Source of the DNA: Taxillus chinensis | Lineage: Eukaryota > Streptophyta > Magnoliopsida > Santalales > Loranthaceae | Reading direction: 5' to 3' | Length of the DNA stretch: 64,000 bases | Assembly (NCBI GenBank): GCA_023512835.1 | Contig: CM042089.1 | Location: 27,656,440-27,720,439 of the forward strand | Part shown: piece by piece, positions 42,834 through 53,856 of the stretch | How positions within the stretch are numbered: position 1 is the first letter of the stretch | Layout: every line of letters starts with the position of its first letter | The notes under the pieces: generated by a model | What the model was told of the DNA's origin: nothing | Databases searched by the model: none | The model's input: the letters and a program-made list of their open reading frames with translations, nothing else | Made by a program: the position numbers and the translations under genes

Positions 42834-43133
42834 TGTTGGTCCTGGAAAGCCTAGAGGTGGGTAAATAGGCTTTTGAAAAACTCTTCTCACTCTTTTTGGT
42901 GCAACATTTAATCTGGTTAAAGATAAAATCAATGCGGAAGGCAACCAGATAGTGGAAGTAATTTATATTATTATCAAAAGAGAATTACAACAAATTGTAA
43001 CAAATTAAAGCTGAGTACAAGCTTTTGGATCTATTGAAAGTGTATCTCTCTTTTGTTTACAATAGCACTCTATTTTACAGTAACGCACTCACTAGCCAAA
43101 ATGAAATCCTCTAAGCTCTTTCATATGTATGCA
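42834..43133 (-). mobile_element. Copia (-) 5' LTR, 3' part
   Basis: Begins (plus strand) TGTTGGTCCTGGAAAGCC and matches the reverse complement of 40677-40977 (e.g. CACTAGCCAA, CTCTTTCATATGTATGCA). It is broken at 43133 by gypsy LTR D; the other part resumes after 62486. Confidence 0.85.
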
Positions 43134-43546
43134 TGTAAGGACCTGTATTTAAGGGGCCTTAGAGACATCTTTGAGTTAGAGGCCTTATTTTAACAAATGA
43201 ATATCAGCACAATGATGTGCTCATCAAATGGAGACTTTTGACTGTACTTGGACTAAATTTGGGATTTGAGGCCCTGAGGGGTATTTTCGGGATTTCACAA
43301 ATAATTTTATATTCCCTTTTAAATTACCTGGGTTTGTATTTTGAGCTTTGGGCCTCCCTTCAAGGGAAAAACCCAATATGAGAGAAGAGTGGGCTGTTTT
43401 GACTTTCTCCTTGGGTATACTTAACCATTGGGCTGCATTTGGTCTTGGGCTTCTATTAAAAACAAAATAATAAAAAGAAATAATATAGGAGAAAAGAAAA
43501 GGAAGAACCAAACCCTACCTTCCCTGCAGCCGTCACACACACACGC

Positions 43547-43603
<57 letters not shown>

Positions 43604-45310
43604 GGGAGACGATCCAGAGTGGAGGGGTTCCTGACGATCTAGGATTTCCTACAGACGATGGGAGGCCGGAGGCGTTGAGGTAGCAAGGACACAGATCGCT
43701 CCGTTCTTTTCCCCAATTCTTTTTCTGCAATACGAGGTAGGGATTTCAAGTTTTGTCTATTTGCCGTCTCTCTCTTACAGATTTCTAGAAAATAAAATTT
43801 ATGTGATGATCTGGGATGTTGAGAAGGGACCTTTTTATATATATTGAGTTTCTAAATTCTACCTTGAGCCTATGGATGATCTGGGGTTTTTGTCTGAGTT
43901 TTTCTAAATTTCTGGATCTTTGTGAGAGATTATTTATACTTTTGGGTTAGGGGTCATTTGTGTACCCATTGTCTTGAAACTATTTAGATGAAGAATTTTA
44001 GGAGAAACCCTGTATCTGGTTTGGTTAAGACCTCTGGTATTGGGAAAATCAAAATGAGAGCGAGGCCAGAGTTGGATTTTGGCCCTGTTTACGGACTTAG
44101 AATCTCAATAACTTCTAAACTAAAATGAATTTGAGGTTGGTCCTTTAGGGAAAAATGATTAGAATGACAAAAGGAAGGTTTTGGAACCTGCACGTGAGAA
44201 AGCCTTTTTCACTTGCAGATTCATTCTTGCTCCAAATAGCCCCAAATTTTAGGTGGAGTTTCCTTAGAGGCATAGGAGTTGAAATACCTCTGCACGTGAA
44301 AATGACTTTTTCACGTGCAACCTTGTTTTTGGCTAAAAATCGTCCCTGAACCTTCTGGGATGGTTAGTTTGAAGTTTGGAGTTAATTTGCCTCTGCACGT
44401 GACAATAAGTTGTCTCGTGCAGCTTGTTTTGGGCTCCCCTTGAGGTGGATAAGCTTCCTTTGAAAGGTTGTTGATGATCCAGACTATGAGAGTGAGAAAT
44501 GAGTGGACTTTAGGGACCATGAGGAGTCAGGTGATGTTATATGTGATGACTTGATTGTTCTGAGACTACCTATTGTTTTACATTCTGGGTTAAGTTTTTG
44601 TGTATGCTAAACGAGTTGCATGTCTGGGCTGTGTCTTTGAGTTGTGTTTATGAGCTTACTGGTTGAATTGCATAGTATTTGTTGAATTGTACTTATTTGA
44701 GTTAAGCTTACTGAATTGTACTATGTTTATTGAGTTGTATATGTTGAAATGTGTATGTGGAGGACCCCAGAAACGCGGGGAGTTGAGATAAGAACCCTAA
44801 AAATGCGGGGAATTGAGCTGAGTATGGGACAGTCATTATACTGTACCCCTTGAGATGAGATTCACAATTGCCTGGTGTGGTATGTCACGTCGCCGTGGTG
44901 GCGGGGTGTCCTCTGCCCTCCTGTGCAGGCAGAGGTATGAGGCGTGTTTACTGGGTGATGGTTATTGTTTTAGCTTAAGTCACTACACGAGCACATGCAT
45001 CCACTTGACATGCATAGTTTTAGAGTGGGACGGGACTGGGGAGACTTGATCCCTACTGAGCTGTGGTGTGCTCACCCCTCCTATGAATTGTTCTTTGCAG
45101 GACCTAGCAGGCGATAGGCGGAAGAGCTGAGTTGGTAGGCCGCTAGGGCTGTATGGCCTTATATATACATACATTTGGTTATTTCATTGTATTTGAGATT
45201 TTGTTTGCTTGAACTGTGTACCCTGGTTTTATTATTGGGAATTTGTTTCCTAGTGGGTTGTAAAAGGGCTGGAAGCCTCTAAGCAATGTAATTAATGTAT
45301 TGGGTTGTGA
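43134..45310 (+). mobile_element. Gypsy LTR D, left part
   Basis: Starts TGTAAGGACCTGTATTTAAGG after ATGCA (43129-43133). It resembles solo LTR E (7175-9269) in order: TTTTGACTGTACTTGGAC motif, (GA)n (43551-43610), three GCACGTGA-type inverted repeats (44190-44216, 44292-44318, 44395-44420), GGGGAGACTTGATCCCTACTGAGCTG and GACCTAGCAGGCGATAGGCGG. The last ~200 bp of the LTR are found at 62296-62481, so the array at 45.3-62.2 kb lies inside it. No internal gag-pol, hence a solo LTR. Confidence 0.8.
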
Positions 45311-45313
45311 ACA

Positions 45314-45356
<43 letters not shown>

Positions 45357-45581
45357 TAAGAGCCTGTCGATCGTAGGTGTCTTAACACCTTACACCCATC
45401 CAAGGAGGGGTCTTTCACACCCCCCAATGTACGACATAAAGATACCATTGGGGGGATAAATTGGCTTACTCTACATATTTGTCGATATATTTTGGTATCA
45501 GAGGTGGGTAAAGTTAACACCCACCTCTGACACACCCCCCAATGATCTACCACACCTTACTCTACATACTTATACATATAT

Positions 45582-45612
<31 letters not shown>

Positions 45613-45625
45613 ACTTACATACTTA
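45311..45625. repeat. Scrambled AT-repeat junction at left edge of array
   Basis: (TA)n at 45316-45352, then AGAGCCTGTCGATCGTAGG, the reverse complement of the array's leader next to its primer site, so it is in inverted orientation. Three further fragments of the LTR edge (CACACCCCCCAAT, ATACCATTGGGGGG, CACACCCCCCAAT) occur in mixed orientation up to 45545, and more (TA)n at 45585-45612. Only rearranged pieces are visible; no gene. Confidence 0.7.
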
Positions 45626-46080
45626 CATTGACATAAAGTAAGAAAAAGACATAAAGTAAACTAATAATGACAAATAACATAATGACAAAAAAGAATGGAA
45701 ATAAATAAAGATTACTTACAAATAATAAACATAACTAATATAAACTTAAATACAACTATTATATCATAACCTCCACGATTGTAATCGTATTGGTAATCTA
45801 GATCCGTATTGGATTTCTCCGTATTGGTTCTAGACACCGTATTGATTAACAATATGGAAATACAAGTAAAACCTACATACATATACATATATGTATTCAT
45901 TCTCCACAACTAAAACCTTGTTGGATCTAAACCGTATTGGAGCATAAACTACCATATTGGTTTAGGATACCGTATTGGTTAACAGTATGGAAACATGTAC
46001 ATATATTTATATGTTAACACACACATGAACATATATATAAGAGAGAGGGGAGAATAAGAAATACATACTTATACATAAAT

Positions 46081-46128
<48 letters not shown>

Positions 46129-46947
46129 CTTACATACTTACTGGATAAGGATCCGGGGATTAGGGAGGAAGAACGAGAACAACTACTCCATTAATAATTT
46201 TGTAAACATGTTACAATTTGTATACAACTTTTGAAAGAAGAGAAGAAGGGAGGAGAGAAGAGCTTCAGAGAGAAACTTCCTTCATACACTTGTAGAAGAT
46301 GCTTCAAAGAAAAGCTATCTTCCTTTGGAAGAGAGGAGAGAGAGAGCCTAGAGAGAAGGGAGAGCCTCCCTCTCTAAAAGCCTATGATCTAAAAACTTGT
46401 CTCTAAAACCTATCCATGAAAAAGGCTATGGAGGATGGAGGAGGATGTCTCCTTAAATAGCCGAGGGAGGAGGCTTCTAGAAAACAAAGGGTACAATTGG
46501 AATTTGACTTCTTTTTTTCTTTTTTTTTTAATTGCCACGTGGGCTTTGAACAGTAAAATGAAAACATGGACTTGGGCTTAAGCATCATGGGCCTTCGGGA
46601 ATGGACTTTTTTGGGCTTGTGACTGCAACATGAGCCATATAGTCATGGGCTTCCTTTTGGCATGGGCTTTGGGCCTTCATTTGGTTGATTTGGGCCTGGA
46701 GCCAAGTATTGTAAAGGAACTTTGGGCCGAGTCTTGATGGGCCACTGGGATTGGGCCTAATAAAGTTGGACCTATAATTTGGATGGGCCATTGGGAATGG
46801 GCCTTCGTCCTGGATTATCTTTGGAGGCCGTCGGGAGTGGGCCTAAATTGGATTTTTCGCAAATCCACAGCGATCAACGGATTTGATGAATACTCATTAA
46901 GCACCGTTTGAGCTTAATAAGGTATAGTCATTCTGACCGACTATACA
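45626..46947 (-). mobile_element. Array LTR1 (truncated)
   Basis: Homologous to LTR2 and LTR3 from the motif CATTGACATAAAGTAAG onward, but lacking about 355 bp at the end that would meet the primer site. The minus-strand TATA-like box (reverse complement CTTAAATA) lies at 46452-46460. It ends (plus strand) CCGACTATACA, i.e. TGTATAGTCGG on the minus strand. Confidence 0.85.
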
Positions 46948-46965
46948 CGGTTTTGGTGTGGATGT

Positions 46966-48711
46966 TTAACGTCTGGTATGAGGATAGAGGAATTGATGTT
47001 GAATTTGTAAACATTCCTCTTTGATTTGACAAATTGCAAGTTGATATTGGCTAAAGGCTTTTTGGGCTTGAATAATTTGGAACATTTCATTTTCAGATTG
47101 AGCCTGGTCGAGTTGGAACAAGGCAAAGGATTGTAAGGTTTCGAAGATGGGGTTGTTGGAATATTGTTTTGCAATAGAATCCTTAAAACGGGACATTTTA
47201 AGGGCATATGGGGAAAGATTCAGAGGAGAAATGCCAAATGGAAGAGAAGGTGGTGAGTTGGTAGAGTATATAGGAGGTTGGAAAAACCTTGGATAAGTCT
47301 GGCAAGGGGATTTATTATTTGAGGTGTTGGCAGCATAAATTTGTTGGTTTGGACGGTTTTCATGGAGATAGTAAGGAAGGTAAGGGTCATGAGATGGACT
47401 GTGATTTTCTTTGGGTGGAGAGATAGTTTTTGGTAAACTTTGGCAAGGGTTATTGGCATTCGAAGTTCCTACCTGGATAAAGGGTTCTTGGGGGGATGAA
47501 ATATCCAAAAATGGGAATTGTCCAGAAGAGGATAAGAATTTCTTTGTAAATGGATTATATGTTGTAAAAGGCACAGGAGGCTTTTTGGGTTGTTTCTTTG
47601 GAGATGTTTCTGGAGATGATATATGCCAGGCTTCAGCAGAGGGTTCAAGGGATGAAATATGCTGAATCGGGGATAAGGAGAAGGTTTTTGGTGAATTTGA
47701 CTGGGTCTTCACCTTGGATGGAGGGGAGGGGACAAGTTTGGTTCTTTTATTGGTGGATTTGTTGATAAAAGAAAGAACACCATTAGAGCGAATGAGGATA
47801 CCATTGTTGGAGGCATAGGCATTCTGACGTGCATACGGGGGGAGATGATAAGGAGATGGAGGAGAGGTCATTGGCGCCTTCATTTTTTGATCTTTGTATA
47901 GACAAGGATTGGGGGAATTGTGTTTGATATCAGTAGATGGGATATAATGAGGGGAAGAAAGATTTGGACCTTTCATTGGTTTGTCCCCAGGCATATTTGA
48001 TGAATTGGCATCCGGGATTTCATTATTATGGGGAGAAGGAGGTTGTGTTTGGATATGAGGCTCGGATGGAGGAACAAACTCATGCGTAGGGGAAATTGTG
48101 AGATCAATAAAGCATGGTTTACAATTTGCATGTTGGTTTTTTGAAGATCGGAGCTTGTAGATTTTTCGACCCATGGGAATATAGGAAGCAAGAAGACTTT
48201 TAAGAATGGAAGAGGGAGAATGTGAGTAATGGTGGGAGTAAGGTTGGAATGACGAGTCCTTGGACTTCATCAATTTATAGAGCGGAGGAATCATACCTTG
48301 GTAGCATCGGTGGTCAATAATTCGGCCTTGGATTTTCCACTTTGATGTAATTTTTGGGATATTATTATTGGATGCTGCCTTTGGAAACGAGCCTTCAGAT
48401 TCCCTGCAAGGATTATTGAATAGCCTACAAGGAATTGTTACTTTGAAAGACATTTTGTCTTTCGTGCTGTGAATGCTTTGGTAATAGAATCTTTTGCATA
48501 AATTATTTAGGGTTATTTGTTTGTAATAATGGAGATACTTGATTGGATGCACTCGACGAGGAATTCTTTTAATAATATAATGGTGAAAAGTGTTGGATTG
48601 ACATTTTTGTAGGGACGCACTTTTGTCATTTATAGAAAAGTTATATATTGCGGAAAGAGAAAGATTATTTTTACGAGGCAAAAAATCATAGTGAAGATAT
48701 AAAATAATCAT
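46966..48711 (-). CDS. Array unit 1, Pro/Ser-rich ORF (C-terminal block)
   Basis: 581 codons on the minus strand. The real exon or domain probably starts at MSFKVTIPCRLFNNPCRESE near 48452, because everything before it is AT-rich and Phe/Tyr/Ile-rich. A Pro/Ser-rich, low-complexity body with repeated SSLEPSAEAWHISSPETSP-type segments is followed by a helical C-terminus (ALKMSRFKDSIAKQYSNNPI ... FQIIQAQKAFSQYQLAICQI). It ends about 20 bp from LTR1. It is nearly identical to the C-terminal half of the 1,066-codon ORF of unit 3. I do not recognise a family with confidence. It has no zinc knuckle, protease or RT. Confidence 0.5.
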   Translation of the reverse strand: MIILYLHYDFLPRKNNLSLSAIYNFSINDKSASLQKCQSNTFHHYIIKRIPRRVHPIKYLHYYKQITLNNLCKRFYYQSIHSTKDKMSFKVTIPCRLFNNPCRESEGSFPKAASNNNIPKITSKWKIQGRIIDHRCYQGMIPPLYKLMKSKDSSFQPYSHHYSHSPSSILKSLLASYIPMGRKIYKLRSSKNQHANCKPCFIDLTISPTHEFVPPSEPHIQTQPPSPHNNEIPDANSSNMPGDKPMKGPNLSSPHYIPSTDIKHNSPNPCLYKDQKMKAPMTSPPSPYHLPPYARQNAYASNNGILIRSNGVLSFINKSTNKRTKLVPSPPSKVKTQSNSPKTFSLSPIQHISSLEPSAEAWHISSPETSPKKQPKKPPVPFTTYNPFTKKFLSSSGQFPFLDISSPQEPFIQVGTSNANNPCQSLPKTISPPKENHSPSHDPYLPYYLHENRPNQQIYAANTSNNKSPCQTYPRFFQPPIYSTNSPPSLPFGISPLNLSPYALKMSRFKDSIAKQYSNNPIFETLQSFALFQLDQAQSENEMFQIIQAQKAFSQYQLAICQIKEECLQIQHQFLYPHTRR

Positions 48712-48921
48712 GTAGCTTTTGAATTTAGAAACGTAAATTTGAGAGTAAAAGCGGGGTATGTTACATTTGTCAATGTAAAAGACAAAATGATTATTGTTTT
48801 GGAAAAATATTATGAATTTATATTTATAATAATATATGTGAATGGTGAATCCAATTAAATTTATTTTATAAATAAAATAAAATTTGTAATAAGAAAATGT
48901 ACCTTGGAAGCGAATCTTACC

Positions 48922-49449
48922 TCAAGAGCGAATCTTACTTTGGATTCTTCTTTTGGTAATGTCTTCTTTGGATGCTCTTTGTGGGGTGACATAGTAAAAG
49001 GCATCATTGGATACCTGCTTTGAAAGATGCTTTGACAAGTATGTTTGGAATGATGTTCTTTTGTTCATTATGAGGAAAACATAGAATATATAATGATGAT
49101 GAATCTCATGATGATTCGTGGAAAAGATTTGAGCAATTATGGTGAGTTGGACTCTGTGTTGTTCATAATGAAAAAATGAAAAAACAAAGTATAAGCGAGA
49201 ATATATGCTTGTGACAAATAATATAATATGATATTGTTGAAAGAATATTTTACATTTAATGGAAACATTATCAAAAGTAATACATGAATAATGGTTTTCA
49301 AAAATTTGTTTAGAATTAATTTTTGAGGTAGGTAAATAATTTGCTGTACATATGGTAGGTAAATAATAGCGTTGCATAATAATTGGAAAATGTAAAATAG
49401 GGAAATAAAACATCAAAATTGCATTTTGAAGAGAAATAGAAAGTAACAT
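48922..49449 (-). pseudogene. Array unit 1, middle block
   Basis: 175 codons (MLLSISLQNAILMFYFPILH ...) separated from the N-terminal block by one TAA, where unit 3 has a Tyr codon. Contains MNKRTSFQTYLSKHLSKQVS and TPQRASKEDITKRRIQSKIR, which look more protein-like than the rest. The frame is lost before the C-terminal block. Confidence 0.4.
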
Positions 49450-50202
49450 TTAATTTGCGGTAGAAAATGGAATTATTTGAATTGATGAAGAAGATAAATC
49501 TTCTATGGAGGACAAGACAATTTCCAAGGAAGAGGATGTCACTTTCTTGGGAAATGTGTCCTTAATTTCCAGAGTTGATTCCTCATTATTTTCGGAAGAG
49601 AGAGATATGTCATTTTTTGCTTCGATCTTTGGAGTATAATTAAAGAAAGGATAATCAATTTTATGTTCATTTGCATAAATTTCAAACCATTGGAAAAAAT
49701 GAATTTGAATTTGTTTTGAATTAAGATACGAATAAAATTCTATTTGGATTTTTTGCTTATTATTTTGAAAATGTTTAAAAAACCAGAAACGTTTATCGGT
49801 ATTATGAATTGAATAGAATTCATCATGTAAATATTTTTTGTTTATACTAAAAGTGTTTGTAAGAGGTTGGATTTTTGAATAAGAAATATGATTATATGTA
49901 AAAGGATATTTGATAGAATTTTTTGAAGCATAAATTGGAAACCAATCAAAAAAGAAAGGTATAGGTTCATAAGTTTGTATAAATGAATCATATTCTTCTA
50001 GAATTGTAAAGAGTTCGTTCGAAAGATTTTTGAAAAACCATGTACATTTGAAAAGATTATAATTTGCATAAAATTCATCATATGCTTCTTTACAAATTTC
50101 TTTTAATTTAATTTTGAAATTAGTTTGTAAAATTTTTGAAGTATTGTTAGAAAATGAAGAAGAAGGAATTGAAAGTGTAGGAAGACAAGGAGTTGAAAAC
50201 AT
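49450..50202 (-). CDS. Array unit 1, N-terminal WFF-repeat ORF
   Basis: 250 codons starting MFSTPCLPTLSIPSSSFSNN. It holds two internal ~70-residue repeats. The first has NLFKCTWFFKNLSNELF ... PFFFDWFPIYASKNSIKYPF. The second has NTDKRFWFFKHFQNNKQKI ... IHFFQWFEIYANEHKIDYPF. Each follows the scheme D-FY...WFF(K/N)...(F)DWF/QWF-IYA...YPF. The repeat suggests duplication of a helical domain, possibly capsid-like; that is inference. It is nearly identical in all three units. It is the first ORF after the primer site and leader, the position of gag in a retroelement. Confidence 0.55.
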   Translation of the reverse strand: MFSTPCLPTLSIPSSSFSNNTSKILQTNFKIKLKEICKEAYDEFYANYNLFKCTWFFKNLSNELFTILEEYDSFIQTYEPIPFFFDWFPIYASKNSIKYPFTYNHISYSKIQPLTNTFSINKKYLHDEFYSIHNTDKRFWFFKHFQNNKQKIQIEFYSYLNSKQIQIHFFQWFEIYANEHKIDYPFFNYTPKIEAKNDISLSSENNEESTLEIKDTFPKKVTSSSLEIVLSSIEDLSSSSIQIIPFSTAN

Positions 50203-50559
50203 GATGAGTGAAAATTTTCTCCCTTACCCTTTACCCGTTCCAGTAATTTATTATATTTTTGGGTTTTTTAACCAAAATAACATAATTAACGCAATAATTA
50301 ATAAAGGAATCTGCCTTTAAAAAAGTAAAAGTAAAGGAATCTACTTTTTAGAAAAAGTAAAAAGAATTTACTTTTTAAAAAGTAAAGTAATGATTACACT
50401 TTTTAAAAGTAAAAGAAAAGTAAACACAATAATAATAAAAGACAATTTAAAATTATAGAGGTGAGACACGGACGTGGAACACAATAAGAAAAAACAATCA
50501 ATATTAAGCACAATATAACACAACAGTAAAGAGACAGATAAGCACAAAATCCAGTAACT

Positions 50560-50830
50560 TAAGTGTGTGACGATGGCTGCTGCACGCCCAATGAAGGACC
50601 TCAAAGCAAGTGATAACCCAAACTATAATAACTTTACCTTGATCATAATTCACGGTGGTGGATGGAGTCTTAGTAAGCTGCACGCCCATTGAAGGACATC
50701 AAAGCTAAACAATAGACTATTGCTGCACGCCCAATTAAGGATTTCAAAGCAATACCGCACGCTCAATTAAGGACCTCAAAGTAATGCTGCATGCCTAAAG
50801 ATAGACCTCAAAGCAATCATGGCAAAGGTA
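50560..50830 (-). repeat. Leader tandem repeats, unit 1
   Basis: Five or so copies of (GCTGCACGCCCA-TTGAAGGAC)(C/T)TCAAAGCAAT with 25-60 bp spacing, in the untranslated leader between primer site and ORF. They are repeated in units 2 (55980-56220) and 3 (61680-61925). Confidence 0.8.
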
Positions 50831-50989
50831 ATCGAAGACGTCAAACGGTCAATGGTGTAGAGTAAAAGGTCAGGCCGGTACGTTGGCTTAACTCAAGGTA
50901 TTACTGCCCAAACACGCCTATCCATTGGCTTCAACGGGACTTACTTCCTTGGATCTAACACCTTACTCTACCACACCTACGATCGACAG

Positions 50990-51001
50990 GCTCTGATACC
51001 A
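50990..51001 (-). other. Array primer-binding site 1
   Basis: GCTCTGATACCA, minus-strand TGGTATCAGAGC, one base from the LTR2 edge (TGGGGGGTGT at 51003). Initiator-Met tRNA type. Confidence 0.88.
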
Positions 51002-51002
51002 T

Positions 51003-52767
51003 TGGGGGGTGTAAAGGGAAGCGTGGGTTATTTTCAAGGGAGCGTTATTTTTAGAATCGGGATGGGTGATGATAGAAGGTCACCTAAGCTACTAGGCACG
51101 ATATGGACTTAAAACGAACATGGAACCAACAAGGATAACTATGGGACCCACATAAAGACTAATAAGACGTAACAAATTGATTACAAAAGACTTTAACAAA
51201 AGTGACATTGACATAAAGTAAACACAGAAAAGTACATAACGTAAAGGGCACTAATTATACAAGACTTTAATAAAAGTAGACAATGACATAAAGTAAACAC
51301 AGAAAAGGACATAAAGTAAAGTACACTTAATTATACAAGACTTTAACAAAAGTATACATTGACATAAAGTAAGAAAAAGACATAAAGTAAACTAATAATG
51401 ACAAATAACATAATGACAAAAAAGAATGGAAATAAATAAAGATTACTTACAAATAATAAACATAACTAATATAAACTTAAATACAACTATTATATCATAA
51501 CCTCCACGATTGTAATCGTATTGGTAATCTAGATCCGTATTGGATTTCTCCGTATTGGTTCTAGACACCGTATTGATTAACAATATGGAAATACAAGTAA
51601 AACCTACATACATATACATATATGTATTCATTCTCCACAACTAAAACCTTGTTGGATCTAAACCGTATTGGAGCATAAACTACCATATTGGTTTAGGATA
51701 CCGTATTGGTTAACAGTATGGAAACATATACATATATTTATATGTTAACACACACATAAACATATATATATATAAGAGAGAGGGGAGAAGAAGAGATACA
51801 TACTTATACATATATACAAATATATATATATATATAACTTACATACTTACTGGATAAGGATCCGGGGGTTAGGGAGGAAGAACAAGAACAACTACTCCAT
51901 TAATAATTTTGTAAACATGTTACCATTTGTATATCACTTTTGAAAGAAAAGAAGAAGGCAGGAGAGAGGAGCTTCAGAGAGAAGCTTCCTTCATACACTT
52001 GTGGAAGATGCTTCAAAGGGAAGCAATCTTCCTTTGGAAGAGAGGAGAGAGAGAGTCTAGAGAGAAGGGAGAGCCTCCCTCTCTATGATCTAAAAACTTG
52101 TCTCTAAAACCTATCCATGAAAAAGGCTATGGAGGATGGAGGAGGATGTCTCCTTAAATAGCCGAGGGAGGAGGCTTCTAGAAAACAAAGGGTACAATTG
52201 GAATTTGACTTTTTTTTTTAATTGCCACGTGGGCAATGAACAGTAAAATAAAACCTTGGGCTTGGGTCTTCACGTCTTGGGCCGCCAGGCATGGGCCTTG
52301 ATGGGCTTGGGATGACCGGGTGGACCTTAGAGCCGTAGATTTCGCTTTGAGTTGGGCTTTGGGCCTTTATGTAATTGATTTGGGCCGGGAGTCAATATTG
52401 CATATGAAATTTGGACCGCGTCTGGATGGGCCGCTGGGATTGGGCCTGATGTCAATGCTGGGAGAGGGCCATTTGGAAGATGGACTTTGGACTTCTTTTG
52501 GAGAGAGGTCGCTGGGAGAGGACCTTCAAACTACTTTTGGAGATGGGCCACTGGGATTGGGCCATGTTTGGAATATGAATTGTCATTGGGATGGGCCGTT
52601 GGGAATGGGCCGATTTCTTTTGTTTGCCTTTGAATGTTGAACCTGGGCCGTTGGGATTGGGCCATAGTTGGATTTTTTGCAAACCCACAGCGATCAACGG
52701 ATTTGATGAATGCTCATTAAGCACCGTTTGAGCTTAATAAGGTATAGTCATTCTAACCGACTATACA
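51003..52767 (-). mobile_element. Array LTR2 (complete, shared)
   Basis: 1,765 bp bounded by TGGGGGGTGT and CGACTATACA on the plus strand. It serves as 5' LTR of unit 1 and 3' LTR of unit 2. TATA-like box on minus (CTTAAATA, 52153-52160). It differs from LTR1 and LTR3 mainly in the last 500 bp (52240-52680), where it carries CACTGGGATTGGGCC-type repeats. Confidence 0.88.
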
Positions 52768-52789
52768 CGGTTTTTGCATAGAATGCCTT

Positions 52790-52890
52790 ATTGGATTTTT
52801 CGCAAACCCACAACGATCAACGGATTTGATAAAGGCCCATTAGGCGCCGTTTGCATCTAATGGGGTGTAGTCATTCTGACCAACTACACA
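52790..52890 (-). repeat. Diverged duplicate of the LTR 5' edge
   Basis: TTGGATTTTTCGCAAACCCA to CAACTACACA repeats the last ~105 bp of LTR2 with roughly a quarter of bases changed. It is followed by a purine-rich stretch on the minus strand (AAGAAAAAAAGC). It looks like the LTR edge and polypurine tract of a related family. Confidence 0.75.
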
Positions 52891-52961
52891 TGGTTTGCTT
52901 TTTTTCTTATAATTGATTAAGGAGGAGGGGTATGACCTCTTGAAGTTTGAAGAAGATGAGT

Positions 52962-53732
52962 TCAAGCTTGAAAATATTCATGCTCAAGTTGGGTGGCAAT
53001 AAATTGATATTGGGCAGCAGCTCTTTGAGCTTGGAGGATGGAGAACCATTCATTTTTTGTTTGAGCCTGTAGTTTTTGAGAAAGGACAAAAGATTGGTAA
53101 GTTTGGAAAATTTGGTTAGCCGCATATTGATATGCAATTGAATTTTTGAACTGGGCCATAGCGAGGGCATATGCAGAGGGTTGCAAGGGAAAAGAACCAG
53201 GTGAAAGAGGCCAATTAGGCTTATTAAAAAATTTTGGAGAACCTTGATTATTTTGAAAGGTAAGGTATGGCTCCAAAGGATGGGGAGGAAGAGTGGATAA
53301 AGTGTCCGTTTGTGAAAAAGAGATCATACTATTGGTATGGGTAAGAATGCCTTCATTAGGATTGTTTGTAGGTGAGCATGTTGGTGGAATAGCTGGGTAT
53401 TTGATGGTTAAGGAAGGAGGTAGTTTATATGGTTGATGGTAGAAAGACGGGCCAGGTGCAAATGGATTTTTCCTTTTCTGGTCCAATGGGTAAGGTTTAT
53501 GTTGGAATCTAGTGTAGGTTTGGTCATCCTTGGATTTAAGAGTTGGGATACACTGGAAATTTCCATTTGTAGAGCTTTTACCATCAATCTCAATGTCCCA
53601 GCCTGTTGCGATGATTCTCCTATGGGTGGGTGGTGGAGCTGAGTATTTGACCATGAAGTCATACTTGCCACTGGGTTGGCCTAGGGTATCCCAGTTTTCT
53701 CGACATCTATCTGGCATATGAAATGGCGCCAT
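52962..53732 (-). CDS. Array unit 2, diverged C-terminal block
   Basis: 256 codons, MAPFHMPDRCRENWDTLGQP, then KYDFMVKYSAPPPTHRRIIA and GWDIEIDGKS, a Pro-rich middle, and a C-terminus (YALAMAQFKNSIAYQYAANQ ... FSILQAQRAAAQYQFIATQL) that aligns with the C-termini of units 1 and 3 (FKDSIAKQYSNNPI ... IIQAQKAFSQYQLAICQI). NEGILTHTNSMISF likewise aligns with NNGILIRSNGVLSF. So it is a homologous but distant protein. The frame is open. The function is not recognised. It may descend from a second family that recombined into this unit. Confidence 0.55.
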   Translation of the reverse strand: MAPFHMPDRCRENWDTLGQPSGKYDFMVKYSAPPPTHRRIIATGWDIEIDGKSSTNGNFQCIPTLKSKDDQTYTRFQHKPYPLDQKRKNPFAPGPSFYHQPYKLPPSLTIKYPAIPPTCSPTNNPNEGILTHTNSMISFSQTDTLSTLPPHPLEPYLTFQNNQGSPKFFNKPNWPLSPGSFPLQPSAYALAMAQFKNSIAYQYAANQIFQTYQSFVLSQKLQAQTKNEWFSILQAQRAAAQYQFIATQLEHEYFQA

Positions 53733-53856
53733 CCTGAATGGTTTTTTTCACAGAGCCTTTACTATCCATGACAAGGGTTGAATGTGTGGAGGTGGATGAA
53801 AGGAATGAAGGCTTGTGTTGCTTAAATAAGGGGGGGATTTGTGATTGGGATGTTGT

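Noticed and set aside
45712..45909. 65-codon minus-strand ORF found in LTR1, LTR2 and LTR3 (also 51443-51640, 56846-57043)
   Set aside because: The LTRs are near-identical, so conservation of the frame says nothing. It spans microsatellite-like ATGTATATGTA sequence.
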